64,000 nt of DNA from Chionoecetes opilio (Eukaryota; Arthropoda; Malacostraca; Decapoda; Majidae): NCBI GenBank assembly GCA_016584305.1, contig JACEEZ010025355.1, positions 537,315 to 601,314 of the forward strand, given 5' to 3'. This document shows, piece by piece, positions 18,649-26,704 of this stretch; within the stretch, counting starts at the first letter, position 1; each line of letters starts with the position of its first letter. Under the pieces are notes generated by a model. The model was not told where the DNA came from and made no database searches. It saw only the letters and a list, made by a program, of their open reading frames with translations. Both the position numbers and the translations under genes were made by a program.

Positions 18649-21467
18649 CCCCCCATGCACACACACACACACACACACGCACCACACTCAGTCACACACA
18701 CACACACACACAAAGGACCTGGGAGTGATAATACAAAATAACCTACTACCAGAAAAACATAAATAAAATATTTGGAGATACATACAGGACTCTCAATATT
18801 TGGACTAACAATTTTAATTCATGGTGTCTGGTGTAGTGTTCTGCTCTTTAGCTTGAAATCTCTTTATGCAGGAGAGGGCCAAGGCCAAGAAAGCTCGTGA
18901 GAAAGCCAGGCAAAAGGCACTGAAGAAGAAGCAGACCGATGGAAAAGCCCCGCCGCCAGATTCATCTCGGGGAGCCACGGGATACAGTCCACAGGTTGGT
19001 GTTGAGTGTTGACAGGGAGACCAAGGGAAGACTGGCAGAACACAATGTTGCATGATTACATAAGAACATCAGAAAATAAGGAAGCTACAAGAGGCTGTGA
19101 GACCTACACGTGGTAGTTCCTGTTACTTAACACTATTTACATCCACATTTCAACCCCATCCAGGAAATTGTCTAGCCTCCTTTTAAAGCTCCCTAATGAA
19201 CTCATAACTCCTAAAATGATTACTCCTAATGAGAACTCCTAAATGATTGTTTTACTCATCGAGGATAGTAAACAATGATTAATTTAACAGATTACACATG
19301 GATTTATTTATCTAATATGAAGAAATGATAACTTGATTTAAATTATTTTCAGTAAATAGAGAGATATCCACACACACATATTTGTTAAGCTTATCAAACC
19401 CATTCATGCACTTTAGTATAGTAAATAGACCACTTGACAAAATATGATAAAGTAAATTTGAACTTTTACAGCATGAACTTTATGTACACTTGTACGTTCA
19501 CAACTCATCATCTGCATTCCTGCTGCACAGCCTCATCCATAACATATCAAATAGGTTCACAAATAGGGTGGTAAATGATTGGAGTGGACTCAGTCGTCAG
19601 GGGGTCAGTGCGGAGTCAATAGGGAGCTTTAAAAGAAGGCTAGATAATTTCGTGGATGGGGATGAAGGTAGATGCAGGTAGTGTTAAGTAATAGGAACTA
19701 CCACGTGTAGGTCTCCCAGCCTCTTGTAGCTTCCATATTTTCTTATGTTTATCATGATCTTATATCAAAGCATTTTTTCTCCATTGCTATAGTTGACCAT
19801 ATTAAATATAATAGACTATAGTTCATTAGTATCTTACCATTCATAAAGAGATTGACTTTTGTTTTTCAACTCATGCAAAGCTGTAAAGAACAACCTTTAT
19901 ATTCCCTCTTTACTACACAGGAGATCAGGTGCACTGGCTCCCCCCTGCAGTCCTTGCCTGTGGACTCTAATGCCCCTGGACCATCTGGATACCCGAGCCA
20001 CGACTCCCCGGGTCCCCCTGACTACGGTGGCTCCAGCCCAACCTACATGTCTCCGGAGTCTCCACGGCAAGACATGGACCAGCACTGGCACCCTCCCCCC
20101 CAGGGCATGCGTCTCCAGAGGCCTGACTCCCTGGATCTCCCCGGGTCTTCACAATCCACCAGTGCATTCATTCACCAGGAACCCTCAAGGAATCCCCACC
20201 ACAACTACTCGGTGGGAAGGACTAACAAAGCTAGGTACGAACAGGCCATAGTAACCCGTTCACTACAATGACACTACAGTCTCTTCTTCTTTCTGTTTAA
20301 CGTCAGTTTTTCCCATAATTTTTATGAGGTTAAACGGCCGATGATACGCTTCCAACTATTTCTATCCGTTGTCTCAACTTCTTCAATGCCCAGTGCTGCC
20401 AGATCCTCTTCAACACACTGCCTCCATGTCTTCCTTGGCCTGCCCGGTGGACGGCGACCTGGAACTGCCACTCTAACAGCTCTCCCCAATGCCTCACTAC
20501 AATGACACTACAGTAAACACAGTAAACCCACTATACAACAAACCCTTTTATACTGAATTTTGGATATAACAAACGGTCTGGGCGAGCATGTATTTATTCA
20601 AGATATAACTTTATATTATACTCCCCATTAGCACCAATAGTTTGTGATAAATATCATTCTCAGATAAGTCTGACCTTTCATACAAAATGTTCTTCATTGT
20701 GTGCACATTGCCATGTTTTGAGTGTGTAGCATGAGTAGCCGGGTGTGAACAATGTGAACAATGTGTCTCATCTTCAGCCTTTGCAGTACTTTTACCAATG
20801 CATGCATTCTTTTTTTCATACGTCATTTTACGCGGAGAAGAAACCTCAGGCTATATTTTTACTGTTTGCAGACTACCTGATCCTGAAAGGGCTCCTGGTG
20901 AAGTATTTGGAGAGAGCACCAGCAGTAGTAGCATAGAACCCAGTCCCGGCATGGGCTTCACCAACATAGCTTGTGCCATTGACCCGACCTATCAACGCCG
21001 GGTCATGCGCGGGGAGCTGGCACCCTCTCCTCAGGCCACCCTCCAGTCTTCCTCCTCATCCTCCACAACTAGCAGTGGCACGGGAGGCTTAGTGGGTGCC
21101 TCTATCAGCTCACCCATCTCCCCACTGCCCCCTCCAGGTATGAGACCATTGTTTGTAGCTTAAACATTTATAGATTTTGTTGAACTGCAGTGATGGACTT
21201 CTATGGTATTTTTACATTTTTACTTGACTTTCATTGCATTGTGGTTATGCTTCCTTGTGAGCGATCAAGGTAGGTATTGGCTTTAGTTTTTACCCCTTTA
21301 TTTGTTGGTTTTCAGTATTTGATGATGATGATGATGATGATGACTACCCCGTGCCACCCTACATGCCTATCCAAGGCCAGCGACGGACTGCCAGCCTGGA
21401 AAAGAAACGTCGCCTGAAGCCTCCCAAAGAGAAGTCTAACAGTAAAGATGGGTGTAAGCAACAGTAG
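7151..21467 (+). CDS. CCDC50: CCDC50 (Ymer) homologue, 11 coding exons, 552 aa
   Basis: Cytoplasmic coiled-coil adaptor. In vertebrates CCDC50/Ymer binds ubiquitin through MIU helices and modulates EGFR and NF-kB signalling (family knowledge). Exons: 7151-7229, 10174-10236, 10991-11129, 12273-12387, 12943-13064, 15436-15601, 18020-18139, 18872-18994, 19921-20234, 20872-21137, 21316-21467. All junctions are GT-AG and the phases join without a stop. The N-terminus, with TEVCREWLMHEDQALAHRLQ at residues 25-44, matches the vertebrate EVCRDF...LAHSLQEQE block. MIU-like helices occur near 35-47, 96-107, 229-238 and 255-268 (ELARLLQEQ, RELAKVLQEQ), followed by a Lys/Arg-rich coiled coil at 269-291. 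Residues 310-500 are Pro/Ser-rich and probably disordered; the tail has eight Asp (505-512), a basic KKRRLK stretch and CKQQ. The protein is longer than human CCDC50 (306 aa short form). The start MAEF resembles the vertebrate MAEV and has a good Kozak context. The C-terminus is the least certain part. Confidence 0.88.
7604..8951 (-). mobile_element. TIR DNA transposon with unrecognised protein, in CCDC50 intron 1
   Basis: Bounded by inverted ends CACTGGGGAACAA (7604) and its complement ending at 8951. The arms stay alike, though diverged, for about 100 bases (both include TTGTTGAGTTAG and a cacgtcaag segment). Both ends are flanked by TTA (7601-7603, 8952-8954), a likely 3 bp target duplication. 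The interior carries a broken minus-strand protein. A 3 bp duplication fits CACTA or PIF/Harbinger types, but the superfamily is unassigned. Confidence 0.6.
7898..8796 (-). pseudogene. Broken transposon-encoded protein (unknown family)
   Basis: Minus-strand reading from about 8796 to 7898, about 300 codons, with one in-frame TGA at about 8302-8304 after GVFDGPQI; CGA to TGA would explain it. A stop lies just before the first homologous residues, so the N-terminus is lost. Motifs: WIICVDLKMVSFLLGQQRG, TKYPCFLCMWDSRAR, PPLHIKLGLMKQFVKAL, NMSIKVHFLHSHL, SDEQGERFHQD and RYQGRWDVHMMADYCW. I recall near-identical motifs in widespread uncharacterised proteins of aphids, Hydra and crustaceans. The spaced Asp...Glu residues suggest a DDE-type nuclease, but this is inference. 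Confidence 0.65.
9096..9185 (+). mobile_element. tRNA-like SINE head
   Basis: A box tggcgcggttgg, perfect B box ggttcgagtcc and end pairing cgccagg/cctggcg. It is 90 bases with extra bases between T arm and acceptor, so a derived SINE head is likelier than an active tRNA gene. Confidence 0.5.
9307..9947. repeat. Inverted repeat flanking interstitial telomeric repeats
   Basis: Left arm about 9307-9529 and right arm about 9724-9947 are inverted copies; shared blocks include ttacgacagcaccaaacttc and the segment reading tgcctccctcttcctcttct on the left. The loop (about 9530-9723) contains CCTAA/CCTTA repeats. A third, diverged single arm lies at about 40450-40612. Confidence 0.75.
9551..9668. 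repeat. Interstitial telomeric-type repeat (TTAGG/CCTAA)n
   Basis: Runs of cctaa, then ccttacctta units. TTAGG is the canonical arthropod telomeric repeat; here it is internal and degenerate. Confidence 0.7.
10174..10236 (+). CDS. CCDC50: CCDC50 exon 2, first MIU-like helix
   Basis: Acceptor ttgcag, donor aagaat|gtaagg. Encodes VCREWLMHEDQALAHRLQNE, the most conserved block of the family. The 2.9 kb intron before it holds a DNA transposon and an inverted repeat around telomeric repeats. Confidence 0.88.
10737..10982 (+). mobile_element. LINE-A 3' fragment
   Basis: 5'-truncated 3' end of a non-LTR retrotransposon. The translation gives NRVVNDWNGLS...SAESIGSFKRRLD, the typical C-terminus of a LINE reverse-transcriptase ORF. 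It ends in the family tail ttattttcttatgtt, which runs straight into the exon 3 acceptor. Confidence 0.8.
10991..11129 (+). CDS. CCDC50: CCDC50 exon 3
   Basis: Encodes about residues 48-93, Arg/Gln/Glu-rich helix (LLTNRERNQLLRQ, then AMAQTAFELSLARQ). The donor is cgcca|gtgagt. The acceptor tttttatttcag lies directly on the 3' tail of a LINE fragment. Confidence 0.87.
11198..11396 (+). mobile_element. TTAA-MITE family, copy 2
   Basis: Both ends are present (ccccttcacgcccagaacg and atctgggcgtgaagggg). The flanking TTAA has decayed. In CCDC50 intron 3. Confidence 0.72.
11728..11852 (+). repeat. Dispersed repeat, copy 1
   Basis: Shares actgaaattaagaag, ggcatcaaatatcagtcagt and agcagcaaggggtcaggatt with 41107-41232. 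Confidence 0.65.
12273..12387 (+). CDS. CCDC50: CCDC50 exon 4
   Basis: Acceptor gttactcag, donor ataatg|gtcagt. Encodes a helix with DADLAANLSLQLN, an MIU-like pattern, followed by KELEKKHQQEEEDMMYARS. It ends in phase 0. Confidence 0.86.
12466..12690 (+). mobile_element. LINE-C 3' end with (CAAT)n tail
   Basis: Dispersed repeat ending tggcattacaatcaatcaat. The first part translates to a ...SFLQKIHILHLI stop, like the C-terminus of an RNase H-bearing LINE ORF2. It follows exon 4 of CCDC50 closely. Confidence 0.65.
12943..13064 (+). CDS. CCDC50: CCDC50 exon 5
   Basis: Acceptor gcgcttgcag, donor aaggag|gtaaag. Encodes coiled coil EREKDTVRQVRELRQVERE, then AAYLGINTGSDNVALLSRKE. It leaves two bases, completed by exon 6. 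Confidence 0.85.
13283..13460 (-). mobile_element. LINE-A 3' fragment
   Basis: Reverse-orientation copy in CCDC50 intron 5, from the tail (aaaataaggaagctacaaga) to the gagtccattccaatcattta block. Confidence 0.75.
14038..15306 (+). mobile_element. LINE-C 3' end split by a hAT element
   Basis: The left part (to 14118) and right part (from 15258) rejoin perfectly at ctctgatg, which is duplicated on both sides of the insertion. The tail is aaatcaatcaatc. Confidence 0.82.
14119..15257. mobile_element. hAT-type non-autonomous element, 1139 bp
   Basis: TIRs CAGGGTTGTTTGATTT and AAAATCAACAACCCTG. The 8 bp target duplication CTCTGATG sits at 14111-14118 and 15258-15265. Gatttaaatc motifs are repeated near both ends. 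No transposase ORF. Lies in CCDC50 intron 5. Confidence 0.85.
15436..15601 (+). CDS. CCDC50: CCDC50 exon 6
   Basis: The acceptor was chosen by phase: of the nearby AG sites, only the one at 15434-15435 (cccttgtactagcag) keeps the frame; the AG at 15336-15337 runs into a stop. Encodes a Ser/Thr/Ala-rich linker, SSDLSDLSDFCLQ, and an acidic helix with EEEQRVLQEDQDA. The donor is gatgct|gtaagt. Confidence 0.8.
15641..15829. mobile_element. TA-MITE-1 (TAGTCTATT ends)
   Basis: A TIR of about 30 bases (tagtctattttatttaatat...) is perfect at both ends and flanked by TA, as in Tc1/mariner-type MITEs. In CCDC50 intron 6, 39 bases after exon 6. Confidence 0.78.
16051..16289. mobile_element. TA-MITE-2 (CCGTCAATAACAC ends)
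   Basis: Long TIRs of about 90 bases: ataacacgatagtcgccact, gtcgccaggcgcc, tttagcatcactacagattt. The left tip is mutated. A 20 bp minisatellite starts immediately after it. Confidence 0.75.
16291..16618 (+). repeat. 20 bp minisatellite
   Basis: About 16 units of gtggagctcatgaattaaag with g/t variants, in CCDC50 intron 6 directly after TA-MITE-2. Confidence 0.9.
16910..17886 (-). mobile_element. TTAA-MITE copy 3, split by a 762 bp element
   Basis: Left part 16910-16987, right part from 17750. The left end is ccccttcacgcccagatctt and the right end is cgttctgggcctcaagggg. In CCDC50 intron 6. Confidence 0.82.
16988..17749. mobile_element. Second TTAA element family, 762 bp, nested
   Basis: TIR CCCTTTCACGC at both ends, flanked by TTAA at 16984-16987 and 17750-17753. 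The interior has no recognisable transposase; its 149-codon minus-strand open frame looks non-coding. The ends resemble the TTAA-MITE ends (CCCTTTCAC against CCCCTTCAC), suggesting the same transposase type. Confidence 0.78.
18020..18139 (+). CDS. CCDC50: CCDC50 exon 7, paired MIU-like helices
   Basis: Exactly 40 codons in phase 0/0, so skipping would keep the frame. Encodes ELARLLQEQDGKRRGDLL, then HEDQLLAIEAQDRELAKVL. This corresponds to the vertebrate AEIARKLQEEE...DEEIARLL block. The donor lies next to a C/CA-rich microsatellite and a SINE. Confidence 0.88.
18218..18505 (+). mobile_element. SINE-V, full length, tRNA-Val(CAC)-derived
   Basis: Head 18218-18289 folds as a tRNA: A box tggtgtagggg, anticodon stem ctcgg/ccgag with loop ttcacaa (anticodon CAC, Val), B box gggttcgatcc and acceptor ctccg/cggag. 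The body has no Pol II gene and the element ends at aatacacac. In CCDC50 intron 7. Confidence 0.85.
18505..18715. repeat. (CA)n microsatellite with 35 bp higher-order units
   Basis: The segment cgccccccatgcacacac, then cgcaccacactcagtcacac repeats at 18152, 18512 and 18647, so part of the CA tract was duplicated as a block. Confidence 0.8.
18872..18994 (+). CDS. CCDC50: CCDC50 exon 8, basic coiled coil
   Basis: Exactly 41 codons in phase 0/0. Encodes ERAKAKKAREKARQKALKKK, matching the Lys-rich segment after the last MIU in the family, then a Pro/Ser linker. The donor cag|gttggt is weak. Confidence 0.83.
19058..19205 (-). mobile_element. LINE-A 3' fragment
   Basis: Reverse-orientation tail copy in CCDC50 intron 8, ending at the aaagctccctaatgaactca block. 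Confidence 0.72.
19541..19750 (+). mobile_element. LINE-A 3' fragment
   Basis: Plus copy in CCDC50 intron 8: NRFTNRVVNDWSGLSRQGVS in translation, ending ccatattttcttatgtt. It lies in opposite orientation to the copy at 19058. Confidence 0.78.
19791..19890. repeat. Copy of the TA-MITE-1 right end and its flank
   Basis: Matches 15797-15895: TIR end gaccatattaaatataatag, then ttcattagtatcttaccatt and caactcatgcaaagctgtaa. It ends about 30 bases before the exon 9 acceptor. Confidence 0.75.
19921..20234 (+). CDS. CCDC50: CCDC50 exon 9, Pro/Ser-rich region
   Basis: Acceptor tactacacag, donor aaagctag|gtacga. Encodes about 104 residues rich in Pro, Ser, Gly, Tyr and His with no recognised fold; several SP and SPES sites could be phosphorylated (inference). 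The frame is open from acceptor to donor and high GC sets it off from the AT-rich intron. Confidence 0.8.
20281..20494 (-). mobile_element. LINE-B (RTE-like) 3' fragment with 20 bp target duplication
   Basis: Reverse-orientation LINE 3' end in CCDC50 intron 9; its A-rich tail appears as ctcttcttcttt. It is flanked by exact copies of cactacaatgacactacagt at 20261-20280 and 20495-20514, the signature of target-primed reverse transcription. Confidence 0.83.
20872..21137 (+). CDS. CCDC50: CCDC50 exon 10
   Basis: Acceptor tactgtttgcag, donor cctccag|gtatga. Encodes a Ser-rich, disordered-looking segment around GMGFTNIACAIDPTYQRRVM, which may be a conserved short motif. Confidence 0.79.
21316..21467 (+). 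CDS. CCDC50: CCDC50 exon 11, terminal
   Basis: Acceptor ttggttttcag. Encodes V, F, eight Asp, DYPVPPYMP, a basic stretch (KKRRLKPPKEK), then KDGCKQQ and TAG at 21465-21467. A sequence like a splice donor (gtaagc at 21454) overlaps the last codons, so a further exon cannot be excluded. A polyadenylation signal AATAAA follows at 21778-21783 with a GT-rich stretch after it. Confidence 0.74.
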
Positions 21468-21777
21468 CTAATCATGCATGACATTCCATAACGTGTTCAC
21501 ATCAACTGCTTGTACTTAACCGTTATCTCATGTTTGCAGAACATGCTTTTATTATTTATGTAATTATGCAACTATGAAGCACTTAAATCATTCCATAGCG
21601 TGATGAAGGTATCAACCATTAACACGGAGCAACGATCATGTGCATACATTCCTTCCATGGACATCCAAGTTGCAGAATTCCTTTAATGCATTTGAAAATA
21701 TGTGTCATTCGAAGCAGGACTCTGATCAGAACTCTACCACAACAATTCCAAAGCTCAAATTCATCTTGATTTATATG

Positions 21778-21783
21778 AATAAA
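21778..21783 (+). terminator. Candidate CCDC50 polyadenylation signal
   Basis: AATAAA 311 bases after the stop codon, followed at once by gtgagtgagtggg, a GT-rich downstream element. Confidence 0.45.
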
Positions 21784-21789
21784 GTGAGT

Positions 21790-22185
21790 GAGTGGGCTGA
21801 CTGACACTGCTATGCTAGTGTTCATTGCCGTCAGCTTTGGTGTGTGTTCAATGTGCGCAGATCACGTCCTGCACTTGTTATTTTGACCCTGACCTTCATG
21901 AACAGAGAAAAAGGTCACCAATTACTACAGGTTGTTACTCGTATGTTTTTCATGGTATTGTTATGAATGGTTAAATTTCATATGCACAGCCTTTTCTCAA
22001 ACCTTTAGGATTGTGCTCAACGCAAGGCACAAGGTTCATCAAACAGAATGAAAACAATTTTTTTTAACACATTTGCAAATACATGAGCTCCCCTACTTAC
22101 AAACGTAATTGGTTGTTGGGCATAATATAAATGAAGCAGTACTCTTGTTGGTACTGAATACAATACAGAACTGCTGCAGGCAGGA
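21790..22185. other. Intergenic DNA after CCDC50
   Basis: No supported feature beyond the polyadenylation signal just before it. Confidence 0.4.
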
Positions 22186-22189
22186 TTTT

Positions 22190-22388
22190 TATGGTGGTGC
22201 CTGTGATTAGAGGCTCATGTGGCCCCCCTGTGTCCTCCAATGCACTCGCTGGTGAAGGTGAAGTTAATGGGCAGCGTGTGGGTGTTCTTAGGTCGTTGCT
22301 GAAATATTTTTGCAACTGGCGGGATTCGAACTCTGTACACCAAGCTTGCCAGTTCCAAACGCTAACTACTCGGCCACCGCCTCCCCGT
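22190..22388 (-). mobile_element. tRNA-derived SINE
   Basis: Minus-strand head ggtggccgagtagttagcg (A box) and agttcgaatcccgcc (B box), class II tRNA-like, with an unrelated body running down to about 22190. Confidence 0.6.
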
Positions 22389-23051
22389 TATTAGATGGGT
22401 CATTAGAAATTATCTGTGTAGACTGCAATTTATATTTACAGACTGGTTTGTTTGTATCTCTGAAAGTATGCAACTGGAATGTTCGTAAGTAAGGGAGTGC
22501 CGTGACTCACATGAATCAGAGTTGCAGCCGAGTGCTGTAGTCTAAAACTTCCTACAAAGTTATATATACCATATTTACTCACGTCAATTGAGCAAATCTT
22601 AAGTTTGATCACAGTTAACGGGATTTACTGTTTCACTCTTCCACGTGTCACAAAGGGACATGCACAACATTGGGGTCATTTCAGCTTCGGAATGCATGTA
22701 GTCACAATCAAAGATTTATTCTAAGCTTATTGGCAATTTATTTAGCATTATTTTGCATTAATAACTGTCAGCAGCCATGATCTGATATATTGTGATGGGC
22801 AGCGATAGTTTTGTAAGTATTTAAGAGAAGGCAGCTACATTTGTGCCCTATAGACAAGCACATATTATTATAGTTATCTAAAATACATTACGTACGTTAG
22901 AAATATTTTCTCTACATCACGGTGTAATATTTTAAGAAAGTTAACTTACAAACATTATTTTTGTATTTTGTAGGGTTAAGGTTTATTATCTAATCAAATG
23001 GCTCTTATACATTTTTGTGGAGTACTGCATCATGCGAATTAATTTTTAGTT

Positions 23052-23258
23052 GCGAGTAATTTAATCTCCTTCCTCCAACAAATCCACATCCTTCATTATT
23101 TTGATCTAACCATCCTGGTGTAACAATCCATTCCCATCTCCATCCCTCACTGTTTTACTCTTTCTCACTAACCCCTCATCTTTTTTATGCTTTGCCATAG
23201 TGCCACATGACCTCTGATGTCTGGCACATTTCCCCCTTTTTGGCATTAAATCAATCAA
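23052..23258 (+). mobile_element. LINE-C 3' end
   Basis: From ttaatctccttcctccaaca to tggcattaaatcaatc. Confidence 0.65.
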
Positions 23259-23559
23259 AAACTCAAGTAATCTGCAAGTCAAAATCTGCAAGTAATAGTT
23301 TAATAATGTTTGTCCGTGCCTGGATACAAGCCAGGCCGGCAATGAAGAGTGGCATTGTAATGTCTAAGGTTTTCCCAGGACTATTTCCTGATGTATGAAC
23401 AAAATACTTCTATTGAAATCTCAGTTGATATTTTAAATGTATAGTTTATCTTATTTAACTTCAGTTGATTAGTATATTTTTATGAGGAAATAGATTTAGT
23501 ATATTTTGTTAGTCATTGTCAGACTCATTGTATTGCTGATCTCCACTTTCCATGGGGAG

Positions 23560-23940
23560 TGTTAGGGAGGGAGCCAATACTAGGATGTTGTTTTGTTTGA
23601 CTTTTCTGGACACATTCCCCTAATATCCTGCCCCCATCTTACTCCTGCCCGTTCCAGTTCCTTCCCTCATTTGTCCTCCCTTTCCCGACCTCCCTATCTT
23701 GCGGACATTCTCCCGGAATCCCCCTCCTCCCTGGAAAATTTAACCTCCTTCCTCCAACAAATCCACATCCTACATCTGATCTAACCATCCTGCTGTAACA
23801 TTCCGTTCTTTCCCCTTCCCTCATCATTTCACTATTATTCTTTAACCCCTCCCCTTTATATGCTTTGCCATAGTGCCATATGACCTCTGATGTCTGGCAC
23901 ATTCACCTTTTTAGTCATTAAATCAATCAATCAATCTGGA
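23560..23940 (+). mobile_element. LINE-C 3' end, longest copy
   Basis: The most complete copy. The reading frame gives ...LPESPSSLENLTSFLQQIHI then LHLI stop, followed by the 3' UTR and an aatcaatcaatc tail. Confidence 0.7.
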
Positions 23941-23957
23941 CACATTCCTTACTTTGA

Positions 23958-24158
23958 TATTATTTAGAGGAAATATATAAGGGCAGGTCAGAAAGTATTC
24001 AAAAGTTCTTCTTTATTGTATCCACCACACTGTTTACCTTATTTGCTGAAACACTGAATTGTCTGCACCAAAGTAAAACCCTATCACCCTCAAAAAGGCC
24101 GCCACCTTGTTACATGGCTATCCTTGTGGCTATGTGAATATTATAGGATGAAAGCATG
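23958..24158. repeat. 200 bp dispersed repeat, copy 1
   Basis: Begins atattatttagaggaaatat and gggcaggtcagaaagtatt; nearly identical to 25983-26189. Confidence 0.75.
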
Positions 24159-24159
24159 A

Positions 24160-24475
24160 CATAAGAACATAAGAAAATAAGGAAGCTATAAGAGGCCGTG
24201 AGACCTACACGTGGTAGTTCCTGTTACTTAACACTATATACCTACATCCACCTTTCATCCCCGTCCATGAATTTATCCAGCCTCCTTTTAAAGCTCCCTA
24301 TTGAGTCCGTACTAACTACCTGACAACTGAGTCCATTCCAATCATTTACCACCCTATTTGTGAACCAGTTTATCCCTATTTCCTTTTTATATCTATGCTT
24401 TTCCAGTTTGAATCTGTTACTTCTTGTTCTCCCCTGTTTATAGCCGTAAGAACTTTCCTACATCTCCTTTATTGT
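24160..24475 (-). mobile_element. LINE-A 3' fragment, longest copy
   Basis: The longest copy in the window. Reverse orientation, running past the cttttccagtttgaatctgt block and a cttgttctcccctgtttat segment. Confidence 0.8.
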
Positions 24476-24493
24476 ATCCCTTGAACCACTTAA

Positions 24494-24566
24494 CCCCTTA
24501 CATTCACTAGAAATTGTCTAATGGTACCCAAATTACAATGGAAATTACGTTCTGGGTCTCAAGCGG
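24494..24566 (-). mobile_element. TTAA-MITE, internal deletion derivative
   Basis: Only 73 bases remain between TTAA sites: the left tip ccccttacattcactag joined to the right end cgttctgggtctcaagcgg. Confidence 0.72.
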
Positions 24567-24857
24567 TTAAAAACTTTATCAGATCGTTCCGTAAATCATC
24601 CGTCCCTTTTATTTTCCCCTGACTCCCTTATTCGGTAGCCTCACTTTTTCCTGCTACTCACCTACCTGAGCTACCCATCCAACTCTGTCCTCATGTGCTC
24701 TATACTACTTACTTTCTTCTCTTTGGTAGATAAAAAGAATATACTAGACTTTATTCTGAAAATGATGGATTAAATGTGAAATTTATGAATACATACCAAG
24801 ATTAAGTTGGTACAGAATGACAATTATAGATATTTTCTTTTGTATGTAACTAACTAA

Positions 24858-25592
24858 TTCTTCTTCTTTCTGTTCTACGTCAGTTTTCCCATATTATTTT
24901 ATGAGGTTAGACGGCCGATGATACGCTTCCAACCAGTGGCGGCTCGTGGCATAGGGCTGCGGAGCTGCAGCACTCCCAGACGCTCACTGCCAGGTGTATG
25001 ATGTCTTTAGAGACACAGCAGAATTGATACACTACTAACAAATATATCATAATAAAAAGTCATTATAGGTTATTTTCAATACGTTACTAAGTGAATTTTC
25101 ATTAAAACCAGACCTAAATGTAAGTTACTCTCATATTTGCTGTACGATTCATGTCTGTGCTGCCGCCGCGCCCCTTATGAACGCCAAGAGCTGCAGCCGT
25201 GCAGCTTTTAGTCTCGTCCCCCAGCTTTTAGTTTCGTTCCCACAGTGCGTGTAGACGGTGTGCAAAGTGACGGCGGGCGGCGGCAAAATCAAGCGGTACT
25301 GACTTTATTTTCAAGTAATACTGTAATTCTACCATCACCACCTCAGCCATCCCCTCTACTGACAACACTACCACCTCCACCATCCTTCTACCACCACCAC
25401 TACTACCATGCCCTGAAATCCGTGAACATCAACTACAACTCATACCTGAGATAGGTAAAATTTATGTATCCTACTGTTGTGTGAAGCTGCAGTCCCCCCT
25501 TTTATTTTATCACGAGCCGCCACTGCTTCCAACTATCTCTATCCGTTGCCTCAACTTCTTCAATGCCCAATACTGCCAGATCCTCTTCAAGT
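24858..25592 (-). mobile_element. LINE-B 3' fragment split by a hAT element
   Basis: Matches the copy at 26277 but is interrupted at cttccaac by a 592 bp insertion. Confidence 0.78.
24934..25525. mobile_element. hAT-type non-autonomous element, 592 bp
   Basis: TIRs CAGTGGCGGCTCGTG and CACGAGCCGCCACTG. The 8 bp target duplication CTTCCAAC sits at 24926-24933 and 25526-25533. There is no transposase ORF. The host LINE-B joins cleanly across it. Confidence 0.88.
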
Positions 25593-25982
25593 TATTCATT
25601 GTTACGTGAGAGTGAAAAATATTCTGTTATGATATTGTTTTTCTACATTTGATTTGACATTTTGTTTCCAAGCTGTATGTGTTTGTAATTGTAATTTTAG
25701 GTTTTATTTGTTAAAAAGATACAGTGACAGAGGAAGATTGTATAGTGATGCATGTACTGTGTCAGGATACTTGTTAACACTGAAATAGGAGCCAGACTGT
25801 GCTATGCACATCAAGATGTCATTGCTGACTGTGAATGTTCTTGTCATGAGAGAAAAATATCTGGACTTATGTTTATTCAGTCAATTATATAAGTTTGTTA
25901 CATGAAAAGTCTTGGCATTACTGCGTGCACACTGTCATAGCATGTTATGGCTGGGACGTAATGATACTTACATATCATCAAT

Positions 25983-26189
25983 ATTATTTAGAGGAAATAT
26001 ATAAGGGCAGGTCAGAAAGTATTAAAAAGGTTTTTCTTTATTGTATCCACCACACTGTTTACCTTATTTGCTGAAACACTTAATTGTCTGCACCAAAGTA
26101 AAACCCTATCACCCTCAAACAGGCCGCCACCTTGTAGGACATTACATGGCTATCCTTGTGGCTATGTGAATATTGTAGGATGAAAGCAT
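25983..26189. repeat. 200 bp dispersed repeat, copy 2
   Basis: Same sequence as 23958-24158 with a few indels. The gcaggtcagaaagtatt block recalls a mariner TIR, but no matching inverted end was found. Confidence 0.75.
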
Positions 26190-26276
26190 GGCATCATCAT
26201 CATCGTCACCATCATCATCATGGTTAGCCTTATGAAAGGTGTTGCCTTAGTCACCTGATGGCAGTGCACTCAGCCA

Positions 26277-26700
26277 CACTTCTTTCTGTATAACGTCAGT
26301 TTTTCCCATAATTATTATGAGGTTAGACGGCCGCTGATACGCTTCCAACTATCTCTGTCCGTTGCCTCAACTTTTTCAATGCCCAATGCTGCCAGATCCG
26401 CTTCAACACACTGCCTCCATGTCTTCCTTGGCCTGCCCGGTGGACGGCGACCTGGAACTTCAACTCTAACTGCTCTCCCCAATGCCTCACCACCTTCTCT
26501 TCTCTTTACGTCCCCAAACAATCGCCTTACTCTCAGCACTGTACTCAACTCCTTCAATCCACATTTTCTTGCCACCACTTCAGCCACACTGTCATGTGAA
26601 ACATAATTGCCAAGTCGTGTAGACAGTAGTAGTTCCCTTCTCCAGGCCTCATCTGAGGTCGTCATTGATCTACTTGTTGACACGCCTCCACATCTTTCCT
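26277..26700 (-). mobile_element. LINE-B (RTE-like) ORF C-terminus and 3' end
   Basis: An open minus-strand frame (26315-26683) encodes VRRLFGDVKRREGGEALGRA, VRVEVPGRRPPGRPRKTWRQ and CVEADLAALGIEKVEATDRD. This is the well-known C-terminal tail of RTE/BovB-type reverse-transcriptase ORFs. Confidence 0.8.
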
Positions 26701-26704
26701 ATCC

